Assembly: GCA_963576735.1 (NCBI GenBank)
Contig: CAUYWD010000057.1
Location: forward strand, 33,947 to 97,946
Origin: Bedellia somnulentella
Lineage: Eukaryota; Arthropoda; Insecta; Lepidoptera; Bedelliidae
Direction of reading: 5' to 3'
Length of the DNA stretch: 64,000 nucleotides
A model generated the notes under the pieces. The model made no database searches and was not told where the DNA came from. It saw nothing but the letters and a program-made list of their open reading frames with translations. Shown here one piece after another: positions 56,483-64,000 of the stretch. Position numbers and translations under genes: made by a program. Each line of letters opens with the position of its first letter. The stretch's first letter is position 1.

Positions 56483-58740
56483 CAATCAGCGACGGCTACG
56501 GGTTCCCCTACTTCCATTCGCTCCACAATGACAATAGGTTGCCGTATGGACGCAGTTTGGTGAGCTTTTTTTGGTTCTTTCGCACTCTGCTTTGCTTTTT
56601 GACTGCCTTTTTTAGTGGCAAGGCAGGATTTAGCTCCTATTCTGTGGTCAGCTGATCTGGCGCTGTCCTTACAAACCGGACACGATGGCTGGTTCCGACA
56701 TGTGTTGGCTTTATGCCCCTGTTGGCCGCAGCGGAAACATGTGTTGCTACGGTCGGTGTCAGATGAGCAGTTCACCCCAACATGTCCAACCAGGAGGCAT
56801 TTGTAACATCGGAGTTCCCGCTGGGGAAGAAGATGAACTCGTGCCTGAGACCACCCTACCAAAATTGAATTAGATTTGGTCAACTTTTTGGCCGCCTCTA
56901 CAGGACACCGAACCCAAACAGAACCTAGAGCTCGCGGAGCCTCTACAATGTTTCCGACAGAGACATCAGTTACTGAGCACCCTCCGTCTCTGCCTACTGC
57001 ATCCGCTACTTCCTTAGGAGTGACGGAGTCATCCAGTCCCGTTATGCGCAATTCGGCACATTTCATGGGCCGAGAGATCCGAGCAATGTTCTCTGGGAAT
57101 ATATCGCGAAGCTTTTTGGCTAGCGCATCCGCTTTATCCGTTTGAGAAGCTGGTAGTTCTATTTTTCTAGCACCAGTGACTCCAGTTCTCATTCTCACCC
57201 CTTCAATTCCGAGGCTTGGCAAATTGAGCTTATCTCTGGCCTCAGTCATCACCATTTTGTACGTGACACCTTTTTCCTTAGCACTCTGCTCCAGCGTGAT
57301 TACGACCGCTGCCGTGCGAGGGGTGCGCAACTTTTTCACCGCTATCGTCTTGCCTTTTGGTTGAGGTGCTGTTTCAGTGGTCTTAACGCTCTTCGACTTT
57401 TTGCCACGGCGTACGACTGTGGCCCATGACTCCACTTGAGTTCCAGCGGAAGTGCTGGCCGTCGGTTGCGAACTAGAACCTGTTTGCTTAACACTTTTCG
57501 GTTTAGGTTGGGAGGAAGATACTGGAATAGTTTGGTTGGTGACAGCAACCCCACTGATATTCCCCTTTCCTTTGCCTTTACCCTTTCCTTTCGTAACCTC
57601 CACTGTAGGAGCAGCCATTCCTGCTAATGTAGGTTTAGCTGCAGTTTTTTGCATATTGGCAGCCCTTCTGTCTGCTGCCAGCGGCGGGCGAATATTTCTC
57701 TTCGGCAAAAGACGCTCCTCCAATGCCTCAAGCCGGGCGTTCATCATGGTACCTACCTGTACCATGACGGAACGAATGAAATCCTCACTTCCCATTGACT
57801 CGGGGTTTGGACGTGTGCCTCTTATTTCGTCTCTGAGGGCTACCAATTCTGAGCGCAAAGAAGCTTGATCCTGCTCGTGATATTTCTTCATAGTTTGGAG
57901 CTCTTCTCTCAATTTTGCATTGTCCGCCTGTAGCTTCTTTACCTCTTCTGAAGACGTTCGCTCTAAGAGAGCTTCTGAGACATTACTTATTGAGGTGGTA
58001 GCATCTTGAAGAGTCCTTACAAAGGTACCCTTAAGGTTTCTGGACCTTTTTGCCACATCAAGTATCTTCGCTACTTCGTCATTTACAATTTTTGCTAGGT
58101 CAGCAGCATTTTTTTCCCCAGCTGGTGTGGGGTCTACTACTACTTTTGGCCTAGCAATTTCTCTCCGTGACTTGTATTTCTCTATTTTATCGGAAATACT
58201 TTCCTCTTCCTTTTGCTGCTGAAGCAGGAATTCCTCACGCTTTGCAGCTGCTAGCTCAGCTCTAGCTCGTCCAACTCCAATATATTTCCCCGTTGTAGGT
58301 GGTCGCCCTCTTCCTCGTTTTGAAAGAGTATTACCACTCACAGCGTCTCTGCTTGTGTCGGAGTCCGATGGGCAAGAACCCTCACCGTCCCATGTCCGCT
58401 TTCTGCTTTCCGAGTTACACCGTGTACTTGGTCCTGTCGTCGGCATGTTGTAGTCTTCATCAGACTCAACACCACCCATGTCAGTTCCAGAAGCCTGGTC
58501 AACATCCTCAATGCTTCCCATATAGGGAAAGTCCAAGTTATTCGCAATCTCGGTGTCCATTATAGTGAAGCTGTGGTCGTTATTGTGACGCAGACCCTTA
58601 GATGAAGAGCCTGCGAGGCAGTTTTTGCCCCCCCCAGAGTACGTGGGGCTGCCTTCCGCCGAAACGGAAGGGTGGGATTCCCCCTTTCGGGGACCCACCT
58701 GGGTATACTTTTTAAAACTTGCCGAATCCATATTTTCCAT
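56482..58740 (-). CDS. SART ORF1 protein, gag-like, 752 aa
   Basis: Closest to unit 5 ORF1: shared MGSIEDVD, KRGRGRPPTTGKYIG, coiled coil (SSEEVKKLQADNAKLREEL), IRPPLAAD, GKGKGKGKG, SWATVVRRGKK and knuckles CYKCLLVGHVGVNC, CFRCGQQGHKANTC and CPVC...H...C. It starts at 58740; a second ATG nine bases on is equally possible and gives the usual length. The stop TGA (56484-56482) overlaps the ORF2 ATG. The ORF is intact although ORF2 is broken. Confidence 0.92.
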   Translation of the reverse strand: MENMDSASFKKYTQVGPRKGESHPSVSAEGSPTYSGGGKNCLAGSSSKGLRHNNDHSFTIMDTEIANNLDFPYMGSIEDVDQASGTDMGGVESDEDYNMPTTGPSTRCNSESRKRTWDGEGSCPSDSDTSRDAVSGNTLSKRGRGRPPTTGKYIGVGRARAELAAAKREEFLLQQQKEEESISDKIEKYKSRREIARPKVVVDPTPAGEKNAADLAKIVNDEVAKILDVAKRSRNLKGTFVRTLQDATTSISNVSEALLERTSSEEVKKLQADNAKLREELQTMKKYHEQDQASLRSELVALRDEIRGTRPNPESMGSEDFIRSVMVQVGTMMNARLEALEERLLPKRNIRPPLAADRRAANMQKTAAKPTLAGMAAPTVEVTKGKGKGKGKGNISGVAVTNQTIPVSSSQPKPKSVKQTGSSSQPTASTSAGTQVESWATVVRRGKKSKSVKTTETAPQPKGKTIAVKKLRTPRTAAVVITLEQSAKEKGVTYKMVMTEARDKLNLPSLGIEGVRMRTGVTGARKIELPASQTDKADALAKKLRDIFPENIARISRPMKCAELRITGLDDSVTPKEVADAVGRDGGCSVTDVSVGNIVEAPRALGSVWVRCPVEAAKKLTKSNSILVGWSQARVHLLPQRELRCYKCLLVGHVGVNCSSDTDRSNTCFRCGQQGHKANTCRNQPSCPVCKDSARSADHRIGAKSCLATKKGSQKAKQSAKEPKKAHQTASIRQPIVIVERMEVGEPVAVAD
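58627..58696 (-). promoter_or_regulatory. Three-hairpin RNA element at the start of ORF1 (unit 13)
   Basis: The middle stem is CCUUCCGU/GCGGAAGG with a UUCG loop and a closing U-G pair; the other two stems are recognisable. Confidence 0.6.
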
Positions 58741-59164
58741 GTAAATTCCCCTACCCCCCCTGCGCTAGGCACTGGACTCCCTCCAGACATTCATCCCCTC
58801 GGCACGCTGACCTTGGGATTGGGGTAATTTTTTATAGAGGTTTTCTTCCTCGCAGCCCAGACCTCAGTGGCCTGAGCCCCCGTTCCCACCGAAGTAGGCT
58901 TACGGGTTGGCCGGCAGTATCATGAAGACACTGCCGCCCCTCCATCACCAGCCGCCCAATATGGACAGTCGCTGGGACCGAATCCACGACAAGACAGAAC
59001 CTGGCCGACCGATGCGACACAGACGCCAGGTTCTAACACCCGCCCCAGCCGCCCAATGTGGACAAACGCTGGGGCTAAGCCGTGCACATCGGAATGTGCC
59101 ACGACTTCCCGTCCGCTTACTGCTCGCTCTGGAAGCAGAGGAGAGAAGCGGACTCTCGGCTCTC

Positions 59165-59244
59165 GGTACATTAGCTTCACCCCGGACTGGATTGCCCGAG
59201 GCTACTGAGCCCCCACGCCACGACAAGGCTGTACCGTGTGGGGG
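59165..59244 (-). ncRNA. HDV-like ribozyme, unit 13 5' end
   Basis: P1 CCCCCAC/GUGGGGG, P2 GGUACA/UGUACC, P3 GCC/GGC, P4 CCUCGG/CCGGGG, J4/2 with GCUAA. A CTCTCGG duplication lies just outside (59152-59165). Confidence 0.82.
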
Positions 59245-59253
59245 AACCTAACC
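59239..59253 (+). repeat. Target-site duplication of unit 14, left copy
   Basis: TGGGGGAACCTAACC, repeated at 62969-62983; the 5' end of unit 13 plus nine telomeric bases. Confidence 0.82.
59245..59253 (+). repeat. Telomeric repeat, 9 nt
   Basis: AACCTAACC between units 13 and 14. Confidence 0.85.
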
Positions 59254-59270
59254 TTTTTTTTTTTTTTTTA

Positions 59271-59351
59271 CGTGGGGAAATCCTCATGGATTCCCCGCCG
59301 CATGAGGGTGCGACGGGGATATGTCAGACTTCTACTGACTAAAACCCCACG
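59271..59351 (-). promoter_or_regulatory. 3' UTR terminal RNA fold (unit 14)
   Basis: Same stems as unit 2. Confidence 0.75.
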
Positions 59352-59660
59352 GGTGGCCATCTCAGGTGCATTTAGTGCAGGACCAACGGGAAGCACCCTA
59401 GGAAGTCTACCGTCGGTCCCGCGCACCACGCCTATTGGCGCACTTCTCAGGAGGGGTAAGACAAATCCCCTCCTTTATGCCCTCTTCTTCTTCGGAAACT
59501 CAAGGCCACCCCTGAGCCTCCGATCTTCTCGAGGCAGGTGTGAATGGGCACCCAGAAGCCCTCACTCTGAGCACCCCCTGCCTCTGAAACCCCGCTAGGC
59601 AGATTCGTGACTACACTAACGGGGCTTCGCGTCCGAATGGACGCATCAGGAGCCGCGGTG

Positions 59661-62600
59661 CTAGTGTCGAACACCGCGGCGGCGGACCCTTCTCCGAGCT
59701 GGGTCCGCAATCTCCCTCTCTCTCTCGGCGGCCTCCTTCGCAAGCATAACAGTCTCGCAAAAGGAGGCCACCGCAGCCCACGCAGACGGTCGATCGACCA
59801 TGGCCGCAACAACGGCCCCCAACGACAAATCGGGGCCGATCTCCGCTTGGAGAATCGCCCTCTCTCCACTCCAGGCCGGGCATACCTCTAAGGTATGCTG
59901 GGCCGTGTCCTCCGGACACACCGCGCAGTGATGGCAACGGGCAGACTGCTCCCTGCCCAGCCTCCACAGATACCTACCGAAGCAGCCATGCCCTGTCAGT
60001 ATCTGCGTAAGCCGGAAGCTGAGAGCTCCGTGTCCCCGCTGCAACCACTGCTCGAAGACGGGGAGAATTGCCTCCACCGTCCTATGCCCGGCGCTAGGCA
60101 CAGCAAGCCTTAGCGCCCAAGCCTCGCGGGCAGCCGTCTCTACCTCCAAGCGGTAGGCAGCCGTCTCCCTCTGCGTGGGCCAGTGACCCTGAGCCCGCCG
60201 TTCCTTCCGCCAGTGGAACGTCGACGCGAGGACTTTCGCGTCTAGGTCCCACGGCATCGACCCCGCCATAAGGCAGGCAGCCTCGCGAGAGACTGTGCGG
60301 TAGCCTCTCGACACCCTGGTGGCCATGAGCCTTTGCGGCGCATGAAGCAACGCCGCATTTGGCCCATCCAGGGTGTCAGCCCATATCGGGGCGCCGTACA
60401 TGGCCATCGACCGCACGACCCCCGCATATAGCTGCCTGCAACCTGACCTGGGGCCCCCCAGGTTTGGCAGCAGCTTACAAAGCGCCGCTGCTGCCACTAT
60501 CAATCTCGGCCCCAGGCGCTCGAAGTGGGCGCGGAAGGTCCAACGGCCGTCGAGAATTAAACCCAAATAATGCAGCGTTGTCTCGACGGCAATCCTCACC
60601 CCGCCCACTACAATGGCGGAGTCCACCGGCGGGCGATTCCGAGGCCCATGAAACCACATGGCCTCGGATTTATTCAGGGCCACTTCTAGGCCCAACAGCT
60701 TGATGCGGTGCACCACTTGGGCTACGCCAGCCGTAGCCCGGATGGCGGCCTCTCGAAACGTTTTCCCTCGAGCCGTAACCAGGGTGTCATCGGCATAACA
60801 CACTACCTTAACACCCCAGAGGTTGGCGCCGCGCAGGACCCAATCATACCCGATGTTCCACAGGAGCGGCCCTAAAACTGACCCCTGCGGAACACCGCAC
60901 GTAACTTCGCGACGACACCACCCCTCCCGAACCGGATAAGTGATTTGCCGGTTCGAGAGGTACGACTCGAGAATTTCCCTCAAATAGGGAGGCACTTGGT
61001 GATAGATAAGTGCCTCCCTTATGCACGAATAGGGCAAGGTGTTGAAGGCATTCTTTATGTCCAAAGAGGTTGCCAGCACCACCTCGCCCTGAGAGACCGC
61101 CTCGTCCGCTATATTGCGGACGCATTGCACCGCATCAACCGCTGAGCGGCAGCCGCGGAAGCCAAATTGCTGGTCCGATAGGTTCGGACCATTCTCCTCC
61201 AAATGCCCGACGATGCGGGAGGACACTATCCGCTCTAAGAGCTTTCCCACCTCGTCGAGCAAAACGATGGGCCGGAACGCCGAGGGCTCAAGTGAGTCGG
61301 CGGGGCGCCCCTCCTTGCGCAACAACACCAATTTACCTGTTCTCCAAGGCTCAGGAAACACTCCTCTTTCCAGGCACATGGAGAACAGGTTACACAATCT
61401 ATCAGCAAGGAAGGGCTTCAGCGCCACCACCCAGGCCTGCCCCGGGATTCCATCTAAGCCCGGGGCCGTTTTCTTCGCCTGGAGGCGCTTAACAGCCACG
61501 GCCAACTCTGGCTCAGTGACCTCCGGCACCACCTCTTCGACTTCCGCAGCTGCAATATACCCGCCCATAACAGGGGCCGGGTATTCTCCTCTTGTCGGAA
61601 ACAAGGCCGACACCACGCTCTCTACGACATTGGGCTGGAGACTACTTGTCAAGGGGGGCGCCCAGGGGCGAAGTCTTTGCCTTGCCATCCTATACGGCCG
61701 CCCCCAAGGATCGTTGTTGAGTGTCTCCAGCAATTCCTGCTTTGAGGCAATTTTGGCCCTAAATATCGAGTCTTTTAGGGCCCACTTTGCCTCTCGAAAT
61801 AAGCCGTAGAGGCGGTTCTCCTCGGCCTCATTCCGGAGCCTTCTTCTCCTATGGCGGGTGTACTGGCGCTTTGCCGCAATGCACGCTACACGCAACTGCG
61901 CGACTTCAGCGTTCCACCAGTACACCTGCCGTCTCGGAACCGTAGGGCCTGCGCGGGGCATCGATGCGTCGCAGATCTCTGTGAGGGCATCACGAAACCA
62001 CGTCACCTCGTCGTTCAGGTCGGCAGCCCGTCCTGGACCGGTCAGCCATGACTGGACAATAACAGCCTCAGTCATGAGCTCCCTGTCCAGCTTTTTGAGG
62101 GCCCATCTTGGTCCCCCATTAGAAGACGAGCCGTCAGACGAGGCGGCCTGACGGGCCGTGGAGACATCGAATCGGATGTAACGATGATCTGAATATGTCT
62201 CCACGTCCGTGATTACCCTCCAGCCCTTAATTAGGGCCCAGAGTTCGGGAGTAGCAAAGGTCAGATCGACTATTGAACTCCCGTTGCGACGCACACATGT
62301 GGGTGTCGAACCCTTGTTTGCAACAGCTAAACCTAAAGCTGTTGCCCATTCCACTACAGCTTCGCCGAATGCATTTGCATCTGCCGCCGGGGATCCCCAA
62401 GCGACTGACTTGGCGTTAAAGTCCCCGGCGATAAGCACTCGGCGAGGGCGGCTACGAAGAGCTACTGCTTCCACCTCACTCAACAAGTCTTCGAGGTCAG
62501 CAAGCGGCCGGTTAGGGGAGAAGTACAAGGAGATGATTACCTCCTCCCCCACTAATGCCGCAACATATCCGTGACCCCGAATGACATCCCTGAACTGGAG

Positions 62601-62789
62601 GCCAGCAGCCCCCGAGATAACAATAGCCGCCAAGCTATCTAGATCCGACACCCAATTGTCCCTTGCTGGGACAAAGTACGGCTCCGAGACTAATCCAACT
62701 TTGATTGACCACTGCGCCATGCTTTGCAGGAAAAGGTCCTGCGCGCAAGCGCAGTGGTTTAGATTCACTTGAAGGAACCTCGTTGCCAT
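59661..62789 (-). CDS. SART ORF2: endonuclease and reverse transcriptase, 1042 aa, in a truncated unit
   Basis: Complete clade A ORF2 with SEP, GDFNA, IVDLTF, SDH, SLDIKNAFN, GVPQGSVLG, YADD and CHHCAVCPEDTAQHTLEVC. The ATG at 62789-62787 overlaps TAA of the ORF1 remnant as TAATG. The frame is open, but without the promoter, ribozyme and ORF1 start it is unlikely to be expressed by the normal coupled route. Confidence 0.94.
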   Translation of the reverse strand: MATRFLQVNLNHCACAQDLFLQSMAQWSIKVGLVSEPYFVPARDNWVSDLDSLAAIVISGAAGLQFRDVIRGHGYVAALVGEEVIISLYFSPNRPLADLEDLLSEVEAVALRSRPRRVLIAGDFNAKSVAWGSPAADANAFGEAVVEWATALGLAVANKGSTPTCVRRNGSSIVDLTFATPELWALIKGWRVITDVETYSDHRYIRFDVSTARQAASSDGSSSNGGPRWALKKLDRELMTEAVIVQSWLTGPGRAADLNDEVTWFRDALTEICDASMPRAGPTVPRRQVYWWNAEVAQLRVACIAAKRQYTRHRRRRLRNEAEENRLYGLFREAKWALKDSIFRAKIASKQELLETLNNDPWGRPYRMARQRLRPWAPPLTSSLQPNVVESVVSALFPTRGEYPAPVMGGYIAAAEVEEVVPEVTEPELAVAVKRLQAKKTAPGLDGIPGQAWVVALKPFLADRLCNLFSMCLERGVFPEPWRTGKLVLLRKEGRPADSLEPSAFRPIVLLDEVGKLLERIVSSRIVGHLEENGPNLSDQQFGFRGCRSAVDAVQCVRNIADEAVSQGEVVLATSLDIKNAFNTLPYSCIREALIYHQVPPYLREILESYLSNRQITYPVREGWCRREVTCGVPQGSVLGPLLWNIGYDWVLRGANLWGVKVVCYADDTLVTARGKTFREAAIRATAGVAQVVHRIKLLGLEVALNKSEAMWFHGPRNRPPVDSAIVVGGVRIAVETTLHYLGLILDGRWTFRAHFERLGPRLIVAAAALCKLLPNLGGPRSGCRQLYAGVVRSMAMYGAPIWADTLDGPNAALLHAPQRLMATRVSRGYRTVSREAACLMAGSMPWDLDAKVLASTFHWRKERRAQGHWPTQRETAAYRLEVETAAREAWALRLAVPSAGHRTVEAILPVFEQWLQRGHGALSFRLTQILTGHGCFGRYLWRLGREQSARCHHCAVCPEDTAQHTLEVCPAWSGERAILQAEIGPDLSLGAVVAAMVDRPSAWAAVASFCETVMLAKEAAEREREIADPARRRVRRRGVRH

Positions 62790-62968
62790 TATTGACTAAT
62801 GGAAACGGGCTCCTCCTGATCCATCGGCTCGCTGATCTGAGTCAGCGAGCGGATCGGTTGACTTTTGGGGAGTGATTTACCCCCAGTCTTCTTCTTCGCC
62901 TTATTTTTCGGCCTCTTACAGGACTTCGCTCCAACACGATGATCTGCTGGAACGCTGTCTGAAGCACA
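62789..62968 (-). pseudogene. SART ORF1 C-terminal remnant
   Basis: About 59 codons from the third zinc knuckle (ADHRVGAKSC) to the TAA, matching the end of unit 3 ORF1 with few changes. 5' truncated by the unit's own truncation, not by the window. Confidence 0.9.
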
Positions 62969-62983
62969 TGGGGGAACCTAACC
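62968..62983 (+). repeat. Target-site duplication of unit 15, left copy
   Basis: ATGGGGGAACCTAACC, repeated at 63636-63651. It contains two bases at the end of unit 14 and the right duplication copy of unit 14. Confidence 0.88.
62969..62983 (+). repeat. Target-site duplication of unit 14, right copy
   Basis: Identical to 59239-59253; the last nine bases (62975-62983) are telomeric. Confidence 0.82.
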
Positions 62984-63004
62984 TTTTTTTTTTTTTTTTT
63001 TTTT

Positions 63005-63085
63005 CGTGGGGAAATCCTCATGGATCCGACGTCACCCGGCGGGGTGACGAAGGTATGTCGGACTCTTACCGACTAAAACCCCACG
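63005..63085 (-). promoter_or_regulatory. 3' terminal RNA fold of the short element (unit 15)
   Basis: Identical stems to unit 10. Confidence 0.8.
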
Positions 63086-63326
63086 GTGGCCACCTATGGT
63101 ACACATGTGTGGAGTCCGTGGCAACTTTACCATAGGCAACATCCACAGACTCCACGCACCTGCTGCAAAAAGCAGCCCATCTCGGGGGACTTAAAGTCCC
63201 CCACTCCTCCTTGTGCTTCCTCAGCACTGCAGGCGTTTGGGCCACAAGTTCCAAACGCCCACCCCCTCGAGGTTCTCCTTGCGGAGTAGCAGACTGCAAC
63301 CCGCCGGTCGCAGCCCACCACCTCAC

Positions 63327-63504
63327 GGATTTTTTAACGAGGTTTTGTCCTCGGATTTTTGCGGAAGGTTTACTCCTCTTCCGATTTTTTATAGAGGTTT
63401 ACTCCTCGCGGTCAAGCCTACGCCGCGGCAAGACCCTCGGCCCGGGAAGTGCAAGACTGCCAGGGTTACGAGTTCTCTTGATTTTTTAACGAGGTTTTCT
63501 CCTC
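63327..63504 (-). repeat. Four short hairpin motifs inside unit 15
   Basis: Three consecutive (63327-63417) and one apart (63480-63504), as in unit 10. Confidence 0.6.
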
Positions 63505-63556
63505 ACCCAGTCCGCTTACTGCTCACTCTGAAAACAGAGGAGAGAAGCGGACCCTT

Positions 63557-63635
63557 GGTGCATTGGCTTCACCCCGGGTGACCAACCCGGGGCTACTGAG
63601 CCCCCACGCCACGACAAGGCTGCACCGTGTGGGGG
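63557..63635 (-). ncRNA. HDV-like ribozyme, unit 15 5' end
   Basis: Same stems as unit 10, including the P2 pair GGUGCA/UGCACC. The start of the fold coincides with the element end fixed by the target-site duplication. Confidence 0.86.
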
Positions 63636-63651
63636 ATGGGGGAACCTAACC
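63636..63651 (+). repeat. Target-site duplication of unit 15, right copy
   Basis: Identical to 62968-62983. Confidence 0.88.
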
Positions 63652-63708
63652 TAACCTAACCTAACCTAACCTAACCTAACCTAACCTAACCTAACCTAAC
63701 CTTTAACC
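63643..63708 (+). repeat. Telomeric repeat with one variant unit
   Basis: 66 nt; regular TAACC repeats except CCTTTAACC at the right end, the only irregular repeat inside a tract of the window. Confidence 0.95.
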
Positions 63709-64000
63709 TTTTTTTTCGAGGGGGAAATCTTCAGAAAGATACCCTACTGCATGGGGTTTGCAGCAGGGTTATGTGGGATTCTTACCCACTAAAACCCCCT
63801 CGGTAGCCGGCCTCGGCGCATGCAGGAGTCATCGGGATCTCACCGAACACACCAATGACCCCCTTTGCACGTCACCCAGTAGGGTACTTCCCGTGGAATT
63901 TCCATTATTCCCGTCCCGTCAAGAAAATTCGTAATTCACAATATCCCCCATGGTTCTCTAAGGCCTTAAGGTCTACGTTAACACGTAAATACAAGATTTG
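63709..64000 (-). mobile_element. Unit 16: 3' end of a divergent SART-like element
   Basis: A short poly(A) of 8, then a 3' UTR that keeps the SART fold but little of its sequence. No ORF is recognisable up to the window edge; the bases past about 63880 are more AT-rich and show nothing I can name. Whether an ORF2 follows to the right cannot be seen. Confidence 0.75.
63717..63802 (-). promoter_or_regulatory. 3' UTR terminal RNA fold, divergent version (unit 16)
   Basis: Closing stem CGAGGGGG/CCCCCUCG, GUGGG/CCCAC, and ACCCUGCUGC/GCAGUAGGGU. All three stems pair although the bases differ from the other units. Confidence 0.8.

Larger units (their letters stand above)
52904..59244 (-). mobile_element. 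SART: SART unit 13, full length, ORF2 frameshifted
   Basis: 6.34 kb with the longest poly(A) (49). 3' UTR 52953-53349. The 5' UTR (58741-59244) has lost the GGTAGGC hairpin before ORF1 and carries type I sequence followed by type II sequence, as if two 5' UTR forms had been joined. Confidence 0.94.
59254..62968 (-). mobile_element. SART: SART unit 14, 5' truncated within ORF1
   Basis: 3.7 kb, clade A. Poly(A) of 16, 3' UTR 59270-59660, complete ORF2, and only the last 59 or so codons of ORF1. The 5' part is almost identical to unit 3, while the 3' UTR and ORF2 C-terminus match unit 9. Flanked by a 14-15 bp duplication of the end of unit 13. Confidence 0.93.
62984..63635 (-). mobile_element. 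Short non-autonomous SART derivative, copy 2 (unit 15)
   Basis: A 21-nt poly(A) plus 631 nt, the same body length as unit 10 and differing at only a few positions (for example CACCTC against CGCCGC near 63420). A 16-bp target-site duplication shows it moved as a discrete element with exact 5' and 3' ends. Confidence 0.88.

Noticed and set aside
62960..62983. Unit 14 as a deletion derivative retaining CCCCC at its 5' end
   Set aside because: TGGGGGAACCTAACC is a duplication of the end of unit 13 (59239-59253), so the unit is simply 5' truncated.
1..64000. TRAS or R1 family assignment instead of SART
   Set aside because: The sense strand runs with TTAGG, the ORFs overlap as UAAUG or UGAUG, and the target is telomeric; this is the SART pattern. 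TRAS inserts in the other orientation and R1 in rDNA.
1..64000. Tandem units as an assembly duplication artefact
   Set aside because: Units differ in sequence, length, 5' UTR type, tail length and target-site duplications, which an artefact would not produce.

Overview
The window is a tandem array of telomere-targeted non-LTR retrotransposons of the SART type (R1-like), with no host gene in it. Sixteen units are stacked head to tail, all with their sense strand on the minus strand. Each ends in a poly(A) tail (a T run on the plus strand) that abuts AACC(TAACC)n, the insect telomeric repeat read on its C-rich strand. The organism is therefore an insect with TTAGG telomeres. A moth or butterfly is the best guess, because SART elements were described in the silkworm, but SART relatives also occur in other insects, so the species is not resolved. 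TTAGG reads 5'->3' toward low coordinates, so the chromosome end should lie to the left and the subtelomere to the right.

Layout, left to right: unit 1 (1-5312, cut by the window edge), units 2 to 6 (5397-36732, five full-length elements of about 6.1-6.4 kb), unit 7 (36747-36994, a 3' UTR stub), unit 8 (36999-43107, full length), unit 9 (43181-44858, 5' truncated), unit 10 (44888-45549, a 0.66-kb element with no ORF), unit 11 (45564-51694, full length), unit 12 (51699-52885, 5' truncated), unit 13 (52904-59244, full length with an ORF2 frameshift), unit 14 (59254-62968, 5' truncated), unit 15 (62984-63635, second copy of the ORF-less element) and unit 16 (63709 to the right edge, a divergent 3' UTR). 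Seven units (2, 3, 4, 5, 6, 8, 11) have both ORFs open. Units 2, 3, 9 and 14 form one ORF2 clade (A); the other ORF2-bearing units form clade B.

A full-length unit, in sense order, has these parts: a 5' terminal HDV-like self-cleaving ribozyme fold of about 80 nt; a structured 5' UTR of one of two types; ORF1 (700-781 aa, AT-hook-like motif, coiled coil, three CCHC knuckles); ORF2 (1041-1043 aa, APE-type endonuclease, reverse transcriptase, C-terminal Cys/His motif) whose ATG overlaps an in-frame ORF1 stop (UAAUG or UGAUG); a 3' UTR ending in a three-stem RNA fold; and poly(A). By family knowledge, ORF1p packages the RNA and targets it to telomeres, the ORF2 endonuclease nicks the telomeric repeat, and the RT primes on the nick.

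The most informative observations are: paired (covarying) changes in RNA stems at the 5' end, in the start of ORF1 and in the 3' UTR; two copies of an ORF-less derivative that keeps the 5' ribozyme and the 3' RNA end; target-site duplications of 13-18 bp that give insertion order; telomeric spacers that all keep the same 5n+4 register; and module swapping between units.
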